In this document: piece by piece, positions 7,281 to 11,990 of the stretch
Layout: every line of letters starts with the position of its first letter
Numbering within the stretch: position 1 is the stretch's first letter
The notes under the pieces: model-generated
What the model was told of the DNA's origin: nothing
Seen by the model: only the letters and a program-made list of their open reading frames with translations
Database searches by the model: none
From: an uncultured Candidatus Nitrosopelagicus sp.
GTDB taxonomy: Archaea > Thermoproteota > Nitrososphaeria > Nitrososphaerales > Nitrosopumilaceae
Direction: 5' to 3'
NCBI GenBank assembly: GCA_937896695.1
Contig: CALBOT010000122.1
Coordinates: 1 to 11,990, forward strand
Length of the DNA stretch: 11,990 bases
Program-made: the position numbers and the translations under genes

Positions 7281-9167
7281 TTAATTTGAAGTGTTTTCTG
7301 ATTTTTTTTCAGAATTTGAATCAGATTGTTCTTCGTTTGCGTATGACTGTTGTTCTCCAGACTGTTGTTCTCCAGACTGTTGTTCTCCAGACTGTTGTTC
7401 TCCAGGTGGAGGAGATGCATTTTTGTATAATTCAGTAGTTACTTCATTGACAAGGGTTTTCAATGCTTCTAATTTTGGTTTAATTTGTTCAGCGTCTTGT
7501 GATAATACATCTTTTAATTCTTTTATTGCATCAGTAATTTGAATACCTTTTTCTTGTGGAATTTTATCTTTAAGATCTTGATTTACTAATTTTTCAGTAG
7601 TATAGACAAAACTTTCAGCCTCATTTTTGATGTCAACTGCCTCTTTCTTCTTTTTGTCTTCTTCTGCAAAGTTTTCTGCATCTTCTTGCATTTTTTTAAT
7701 TTCGTCATCTGACATTTTTGTAGTGGATTGAATAGTAATCTTAGCATCTTTTCCAGTGCCCATATCTTTTGCAGTTACATTCAAGATACCATTTGCATCA
7801 ATATCGAATTTTACATTAATTTGAGGTACACCTCTTGGCGCAGGTGGAATTTCTGTAAGATTAAAGCTGCCTAGAGACACATTATCTGCAACCATTGGTC
7901 TTTCACCTTGTACTACATTGATAGTAACTGCTGTTTGACTATCTGCTGCAGTTGTGAATGTTTTATCTTTAGAAGTTGGAATAGTAGTATTTCTTTCAAT
8001 AATAGGTTCTCTAACTCCGCCCAAAGTTTCAATTCCTAGAGTCAATGGAGTAACATCAAGTAAAACAACATCACTAGTCACATCGCCAGCAATAATTCCT
8101 GCCTGAACTGCAGCACCAAATGCTACAGCCTCCATTGGGTCTACACCAGATTCAGCTTCTTTTCCAACTGTATCACTAACAAATTTTTTCACAATTGGCA
8201 TGCGAGTTGGGCCACCGACTAGAACAACTTTTGTTATATCAGAAGGAGATAATTTTGCATCTTCCAATGCTTTCTCTATAGATGGTTTACATCTTTGAAC
8301 AATTGAACCAACCAAATCATCTATTTTTGCTCGTGTTAATTTCACTTGAAGGTTTTTTGCACCAGATGAATCCTGGGCAATGAATGGAAGATTAACTTCA
8401 GTTTCCATAACAGATGATAATTCGATTTTTGCTTTTTCTGATCCTTCTCTAACTCTTTCTTTAGCCTGTGGATCACTAGATAGGTCAATTCCTTCTTGTT
8501 TTCTAAATTCATCAATTACATAATTTGTTATTGCTGCATCCATATCTGCACCACCTAATTGTGTATCACCAGATGTACTCATCACCTCAAATACACCACC
8601 TCCCATTTCCATTATTGTAACATCAAGAGTACCACCACCCAGATCAAAAACCAAAATTTTCATATCTTCTTTGGCTTTATCTATTCCAAATGCAAGTGAT
8701 GCAGCTGTTGGCTCATTAATAATTCGTACAACATCCAATCCGGCAATAGTACCTGCATCTTTTGTTGCTTGTCTTTGATTATCATCAAAATAAGCAGGTA
8801 CAGTAATTACTGCTTTGTTTATTGTATCACCAGTAAATGCTTCAGCATCTCGTTTAATTTTTTGAAGTATGAAAGCTGAAATTTGTTGAGGCTTGTAGTC
8901 TTTTCCTTGCATTTTGAATAAGGAATCTGTTCCCATCTTACGTTTTGCCTCACGAATTGTATTTTCAGGATTTGTTACAGCTTGTCGTTCAGCAGGGCTA
9001 CCCACTATGAGATTTCCATCTTTATCCATTGCTACTACTGATGGAAATGCCTTACCAGCTGCAGTAGTTCCTTCAGCAGCAGGAATAAGTGTCGGTTTAC
9101 CACCTTGCATTACAGCAGCTGCAGAGTTTCTTGTTCCTAAATCAATACCAATAATTTTTTCAGCCAT
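7281..9167 (-). CDS. dnaK: Chaperone protein DnaK (Hsp70)
   Basis: DnaK is the ATP-driven Hsp70 chaperone that binds exposed hydrophobic segments, working with DnaJ and GrpE in the cytoplasm. The nucleotide-binding domain (1-370) has the phosphate-1 motif GIDLGTRNS (7-15), NEPTAASLAFG (151-161), FDLGGGTLDVT (174-184) and the adenosine motif VGGPTRMP (317-324). The interdomain linker is around 367-373 (DVVLLDV). The substrate-binding domain covers 374-490 and the helical lid 490-585. It lacks the roughly 25-residue insertion that E. coli DnaK has after the ERQAVTNP-type segment, as in Gram-positive and archaeal DnaKs. Two oddities: Arg13 stands where E. coli has Thr12 (many archaea have Ser), and the tail carries four perfect GEQQS repeats (589-608). 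The tail ends without the EEVD or EVKD-like ending of other Hsp70s. It lies 14 bases after grpE. Confidence 0.98.
   Translation of the reverse strand: MAEKIIGIDLGTRNSAAAVMQGGKPTLIPAAEGTTAAGKAFPSVVAMDKDGNLIVGSPAERQAVTNPENTIREAKRKMGTDSLFKMQGKDYKPQQISAFILQKIKRDAEAFTGDTINKAVITVPAYFDDNQRQATKDAGTIAGLDVVRIINEPTAASLAFGIDKAKEDMKILVFDLGGGTLDVTIMEMGGGVFEVMSTSGDTQLGGADMDAAITNYVIDEFRKQEGIDLSSDPQAKERVREGSEKAKIELSSVMETEVNLPFIAQDSSGAKNLQVKLTRAKIDDLVGSIVQRCKPSIEKALEDAKLSPSDITKVVLVGGPTRMPIVKKFVSDTVGKEAESGVDPMEAVAFGAAVQAGIIAGDVTSDVVLLDVTPLTLGIETLGGVREPIIERNTTIPTSKDKTFTTAADSQTAVTINVVQGERPMVADNVSLGSFNLTEIPPAPRGVPQINVKFDIDANGILNVTAKDMGTGKDAKITIQSTTKMSDDEIKKMQEDAENFAEEDKKKKEAVDIKNEAESFVYTTEKLVNQDLKDKIPQEKGIQITDAIKELKDVLSQDAEQIKPKLEALKTLVNEVTTELYKNASPPPGEQQSGEQQSGEQQSGEQQSYANEEQSDSNSEKKSENTSN
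7345..7404. repeat. Four perfect 15-base tandem repeats in the dnaK tail
   Basis: The + strand unit GACTGTTGTTCTCCA is repeated four times without a mismatch (7345-7359, 7360-7374, 7375-7389, 7390-7404). On the coding strand each unit encodes GEQQS, in the disordered C-terminal tail of DnaK. The unit length is a multiple of three, so copy-number change keeps the frame. The identity at third codon positions points to recent expansion. Confidence 0.95.
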
Positions 9168-9181
9168 ATTTCATACATCTC

Positions 9182-9697
9182 TTAATTTTTTTTCTTTGAT
9201 ACAATTACTTTGGATGGTTTTAAAATAGCTTTGCCAGAAATATATCCCTTAGATACCTCTTGAGTGATAGTTCCATCATCAAGAGTACTATCTTCAACCA
9301 TAGACAAAGCCTCATGTAGTTGAGGATCAAAGATTTCACCTACTGCTTCTATTGGTTTAATATTATTTTCAGCTAAAATATTTTCCATGTTTTTTATTAC
9401 AGCAATTATTCCAGATGTATCAATTTTTTCTTTAGATAAAGAATTTTCAGCCCGAAGAAAATCTTCATAGATATTTAAAAAATTTAGTAAAAGATTATTT
9501 GTTTTTTCAGATACCCGTTGAGAAATTTCAGTTTGAGTTCTTCTTTCTAGATTTTGGTAGTCAGCCAGTGCACGTTGCCATTTATCTTTTAGATCAGTAT
9601 TTTCTTCTTTTAGCTTGTTAATTTGTTCATCAGTTATTTCTGAATTATCGATAAATTCAGTATTTTTTTCATTAATCATTTTTTTATCTTCAGACAC
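9182..9697 (-). CDS. grpE: Nucleotide exchange factor GrpE
   Basis: GrpE is the dimeric factor that opens the DnaK nucleotide-binding domain to release ADP. The 171 residues match the bacterial and archaeal family. An acidic, likely disordered start (1-20) is followed by a long coiled-coil helix (about 22-70, including RALADYQNLERR at 42-53), a helical dimer region, and the C-terminal beta domain with FDPQLHEAL (123-131) and GYISGKAILKPSKVIVSK (151-168), the most conserved part of GrpE. The start is GTG at 9695-9697. It is preferred over the ATG at codon 7 because a GGTGA Shine-Dalgarno core (9704-9708, - strand) sits 6 bases before it. It follows the dehydrogenase-like gene by 26 bases and precedes dnaK by 14, so it is very likely read on the same transcript. 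Confidence 0.95.
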   Translation of the reverse strand: MSEDKKMINEKNTEFIDNSEITDEQINKLKEENTDLKDKWQRALADYQNLERRTQTEISQRVSEKTNNLLLNFLNIYEDFLRAENSLSKEKIDTSGIIAVIKNMENILAENNIKPIEAVGEIFDPQLHEALSMVEDSTLDDGTITQEVSKGYISGKAILKPSKVIVSKKKN

Positions 9698-9703
9698 TAC
9701 AAG

Positions 9704-9708
9704 TCACC
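9704..9708 (-). promoter_or_regulatory. Shine-Dalgarno sequence of grpE
   Basis: GGTGA on the - strand, 6 bases before the GTG start, is complementary to the usual archaeal 16S rRNA 3' end. It stands out in a window where most first genes of transcripts have no such site, and it fixes the GTG start of grpE as an internal gene of a polycistronic message. Confidence 0.6.
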
Positions 9709-9723
9709 AATTTTTTTAACATA

Positions 9724-10860
9724 TTATTTTTGTGATATTAGTTGACATAGTGGATTAGCTTTCAATATGATTAGTTCGTCATCTTTGTTATTTTTCATCA
9801 TATAATCAAAATCTTGCTTTGAACAAACAACGACAATTGTAGTCTTGTCATTTTGAAATATATCTACAGGTTGACTAATTGATTCAACATCACCAATGTA
9901 ATCTTTAAGTTTAGTTTCTAATTCTTGTAGTTTTTCAATTTTTTCTCCTTTCATCTCATGTTGATCCAAAGTCCACAAAAGGAGAATTTTTGTTCTACTT
10001 GCTTTTAATTCATTTTTCTTCAGAATTAATCTAGTTTCATCAATTAATCGTTTGATATATCCGTCTAAGCCTTTCATACTTCCATTGATTAGATACATTA
10101 AGCTACTTGCACCTTCAAATGAATTACTAAGTGATCTTAAATCAAACAATCCATCAATAAAATCATCAAGATATAGATCTCCTAATTCTTCTGAATTAAG
10201 ATCAGATTTAGTTATAGAATCCTTGGCAAATTTACAAACTTCAAGTATACTTGTTTGACTAGAAAATTGTTTTAGAACATCTATTGCATGAAAATATTCT
10301 GATGAATTTAATGATAAGAAATTGAATTTTTTATCATCGGTCAATAATTTTTTTAGAGTATCATTTTCTTTTGAATCAGATGAACCAATGTATGGTTTGA
10401 TAGGGGATTCTTTAGACAATGGATAATAAAAATATGAGACATTTTTTCCTACCTTCAATCCTGTAACATGTTCTAACAATGAAATATTTTCCGAATTCCC
10501 TCCAAAACCAGTACCTAATCCATAAACAACGCTGCAACCTTTTTTTATTTTTGAAACTGCATCTTTGAATTTTGAATTTATCTCAATTTTGATATCTTGC
10601 CCAGTTTTTCTAATTCTTGGTGCAAAGATTAGTACCTGTGCTTTAGAGATTGCCGCATCAATTGAAGTCATGGCAAGTAGTGGTTCATCGTCTTTTAACG
10701 CTTGAACTGTAGGATATGATTTTGCAATATCTTGTTTTATTGATATGGCAGAAGGAGTAGATTCATCAATAATTTGAACATCCCCACCATTTAGAGCAAT
10801 TTGGCATGCAAGAGAATAGCCTTCAGTACTTAATCCGTAAACTACAACTTTTGTTGCCAT
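9724..10860 (-). CDS. UDP-glucose/GDP-mannose dehydrogenase-like protein, catalytic signature absent
   Basis: This 378-residue protein is not a clear member of a named enzyme family, but its layout follows nucleotide-sugar dehydrogenases. It begins with a Rossmann-like strand and glycine turn (VVVYGLSTEGYSLA, 5-18). It has AQVLIFAPR (74-82) where these enzymes have the strand ending in a V-P-T segment, then KKGCSVVYGLGTGFG (106-120) and GLKVGKN followed by YYPL (134-147), where the family has a Tyr-Ser-Pro-Glu. The middle (about 185-285) is helical. Residues 290-350 (KILLLW, then TTIVVVCSKQDFD) resemble the C-terminal UDP-binding Rossmann domain. The GGSCFPKD-type catalytic cysteine motif is missing, so it is probably not an active dehydrogenase. 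It is the first gene of the cluster with grpE, dnaK and dnaJ. The family assignment is my inference from pattern; the true role is unknown. Confidence 0.75.
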   Translation of the reverse strand: MATKVVVYGLSTEGYSLACQIALNGGDVQIIDESTPSAISIKQDIAKSYPTVQALKDDEPLLAMTSIDAAISKAQVLIFAPRIRKTGQDIKIEINSKFKDAVSKIKKGCSVVYGLGTGFGGNSENISLLEHVTGLKVGKNVSYFYYPLSKESPIKPYIGSSDSKENDTLKKLLTDDKKFNFLSLNSSEYFHAIDVLKQFSSQTSILEVCKFAKDSITKSDLNSEELGDLYLDDFIDGLFDLRSLSNSFEGASSLMYLINGSMKGLDGYIKRLIDETRLILKKNELKASRTKILLLWTLDQHEMKGEKIEKLQELETKLKDYIGDVESISQPVDIFQNDKTTIVVVCSKQDFDYMMKNNKDDELIILKANPLCQLISQK

Positions 10861-10885
10861 TAAGGACTATAATATCAAGACTAAG

Positions 10886-10894
10886 AAATACTTA
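10886..10894. promoter_or_regulatory. Possible shared TATA-like element between divergent genes
   Basis: The 61-base gap between the two divergent starts (10860 and 10922) has AAATACTTA near its centre, reading TAAGTATTT on the other strand. Its edges are 26 bases from the - strand ATG and 28 bases from the + strand TTG, the archaeal TATA-to-start distance in both directions. The match to the TATA consensus is weak, so one box serving both genes is a hypothesis. No inverted repeat of the bacterial CIRCE heat-shock type is present here. Confidence 0.3.
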
Positions 10895-10921
10895 TTGCAG
10901 TTATCAATGAAGTGCTAATAC

Positions 10922-11950
10922 TTGAAGATCTGGTTTGACATTTTAACACCAAAACAATACTTGTTTTTTGAATATTTTATTCAAAAACTAAGAAAACAAC
11001 ACAAGATTGTTTCAACATCTAGAAAATATCAACAAGTAAACGGTATTAGACAATTTGGTTCTGTAAATCCAATAATAGTTGGAAAACATGGAGGCAAAAA
11101 CAAAGTGGACAAATTACTTGCTAGTTTGAGTAGAACAAAATTATTAACAAATAAAATTGAAAAAGTAAAACCGGATTTATTAGTAAGTTTTTGTTCTCCT
11201 GAAGCATCCAGAATTGCTTATGGATTAGGTATTCCACATATTGCATTTTCTGATTCACCTCAAGCAAAAGCTGTAATGAAGCTGTCACTTCCATATGCCA
11301 CAAAATTACTAACACCATGGATTTTTCCAAAATCTGATTTTGAAAAATTTGGCATAGATAGTAAAGACATAATCAGATATAGAGCAATTGATGCAGGCAT
11401 AATTATTAAAAATTATAAAAAAAATGAACAAAATAAATTAAAATCTAAAAAAATAATTGTTGTTCGACCTGAAGAATCAGAAGCTGCATATATCACAAAA
11501 AAGAGTAAGACGATTGAAATTATTAAGAAAATTGTAGAGAAATTTCCAGACGAACAAAAAATTGTATTGTCCAGATATAAAGAACAAACAGAAAATCTAA
11601 AGATGATTTTTGGTAAAGATATTTGTCTTTTTTCAAAACCTGTTAATGCAAAGAAATTGTTAAACAGTACAGATTGTTTTGTTGGTTCAGGAGGAACAAT
11701 GACTGCCGAAGCAGGATTATCAGGCATACCAACTATTTCATTAAATATGATACCAAACAGAGTTGAAGAATATTTAGTCAAAAAACGAATAATTGTTAGA
11801 AGTGAGAGTCCAGAGAGTATTTCTAAATACATACTTCAATCATTGAATAATCCTCAAATTATTAGGAAAAGAAAAGTAAATGCCAAAAAAATGATTAAAA
11901 CATTTGAAGATCCATACAAAGTTCTTTTAAAAACAATAAGAACATTATAA
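10922..11950 (+). CDS. DUF354-family glycosyltransferase-like protein
   Basis: This 342-residue protein belongs with the archaeal DUF354 proteins, which have the GT-B fold of MurG and UDP-GlcNAc 2-epimerase. Their substrate is generally not known. The N-terminus MKIWFDILTPKQ is the typical family start. PDLLVSFCSPEASRIAYGLG (84-103) and IPHIAFSD (104-111) fit the first Rossmann domain. The diagnostic glycine-rich segment GSGGTMTAEAGLSGIPTIS (255-273) lies in the second, where such proteins bind the nucleotide sugar. There is no signal peptide or clear membrane segment. The start must be TTG: an in-frame TAA lies 6 bases upstream (10916-10918) and the next ATG would cut the family N-terminus. 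No Shine-Dalgarno sequence is evident. It is transcribed away from the dehydrogenase-like gene; a link between the two in sugar metabolism is possible but unproven. Confidence 0.88.
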   Translation: MKIWFDILTPKQYLFFEYFIQKLRKQHKIVSTSRKYQQVNGIRQFGSVNPIIVGKHGGKNKVDKLLASLSRTKLLTNKIEKVKPDLLVSFCSPEASRIAYGLGIPHIAFSDSPQAKAVMKLSLPYATKLLTPWIFPKSDFEKFGIDSKDIIRYRAIDAGIIIKNYKKNEQNKLKSKKIIVVRPEESEAAYITKKSKTIEIIKKIVEKFPDEQKIVLSRYKEQTENLKMIFGKDICLFSKPVNAKKLLNSTDCFVGSGGTMTAEAGLSGIPTISLNMIPNRVEEYLVKKRIIVRSESPESISKYILQSLNNPQIIRKRKVNAKKMIKTFEDPYKVLLKTIRTL

Positions 11951-11971
11951 AATAATTATAGGGGTAAATTG

Positions 11972-11978
11972 TTTTTTT
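11972..11978 (+). terminator. T-run after the DUF354 gene
   Basis: Seven consecutive T residues begin 22 bases after the stop codon at 11950, in the short non-coding end of the window. T-runs of this kind are the main sequence signal for archaeal termination. I see no strong hairpin before it. The remaining bases to 11990 hold nothing I can identify. Confidence 0.4.
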
Positions 11979-11990
11979 ATTAGAAGCCCA

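Noticed and set aside
7291..7542. + strand ORF of 83 codons with a repeated Cys-Cys-Ser-Pro-Asp pattern, resembling a cysteine-rich peptide
   Set aside because: It is the antisense reading of the GEQQS repeats and lid of dnaK, whose identity is certain. No promoter or family supports it.
8914..9228. + strand ORF of 104 codons opposite the start of dnaK and the end of grpE
   Set aside because: It spans two certain genes on the other strand and shows no domain.
10861..10921. Search for a CIRCE-type inverted repeat or other bacterial heat-shock operator before the chaperone cluster
   Set aside because: No long inverted repeat is present, only a short direct repeat AATACTT (10887-10893 and 10917-10923), too weak to call an operator.
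11413..11832. - strand ORF of 139 codons, hydrophobic, looking like a membrane protein
   Set aside because: It is the antisense of the DUF354 gene; hydrophobic antisense readings are expected from Lys/Asn/Glu-rich AT-rich genes.
1..11990. CRISPR array, insertion sequence, integrase or attachment site next to the tRNA-Leu
   Set aside because: No spaced repeats, transposase or integrase reading frame, or duplicated tRNA 3' end was seen anywhere in the window.

Overview
The window is AT-rich and densely coded, and reads as a chromosomal segment of an archaeon, most likely a member of the Nitrososphaerota (Thaumarchaeota) of the marine Nitrosopumilus type. The support is a two-domain archaeal Cdc48 ATPase, the archaea-specific GatD/GatE pair, a tRNA-Leu gene with no encoded CCA, several genes with TATA-like boxes about 25-28 bases before the start codon (the leaderless archaeal pattern), and a bacterial-type DnaK/DnaJ/GrpE set of the kind some archaea acquired by transfer. 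The lineage is inferred from gene content and base composition, not from a search.

Layout. On the + strand, 21-5472 holds cdc48, gatD and gatE (gaps of 34 and 6 bases), ending in a short hairpin with a T-run. Facing it on the - strand is a small, very basic protein gene (5513-5773), then tRNA-Leu(CAG) (5833-5917, - strand). A 54-codon + strand ORF (5993-6157) meets dnaJ tail to tail, the two stop codons sharing a TTAA. From 10860 down to 6154 on the - strand runs a four-gene cluster: a protein laid out like a UDP-glucose dehydrogenase but without its catalytic signature, then grpE (GTG start), dnaK and dnaJ, with gaps of 26, 14 and 29 bases. Divergent from this cluster, 61 bases away, is a DUF354-type glycosyltransferase-like gene with a TTG start (10922-11950), followed by a T-run.

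Function. The left block joins protein unfolding (Cdc48, with a C-terminal Tyr-Tyr-Arg that could dock on the 20S proteasome) to Gln-tRNA(Gln) synthesis by transamidation (GatDE). The right block is a complete Hsp70 machine: DnaK, its J-protein and its nucleotide exchange factor. No gap longer than 300 bases lacks a gene. Most of the window is housekeeping. The least explained items are the degenerate dehydrogenase heading the chaperone cluster, the 86-residue basic protein, the 54-codon ORF and the repeat-bearing DnaK tail. I do not see a clearly new multi-gene system.
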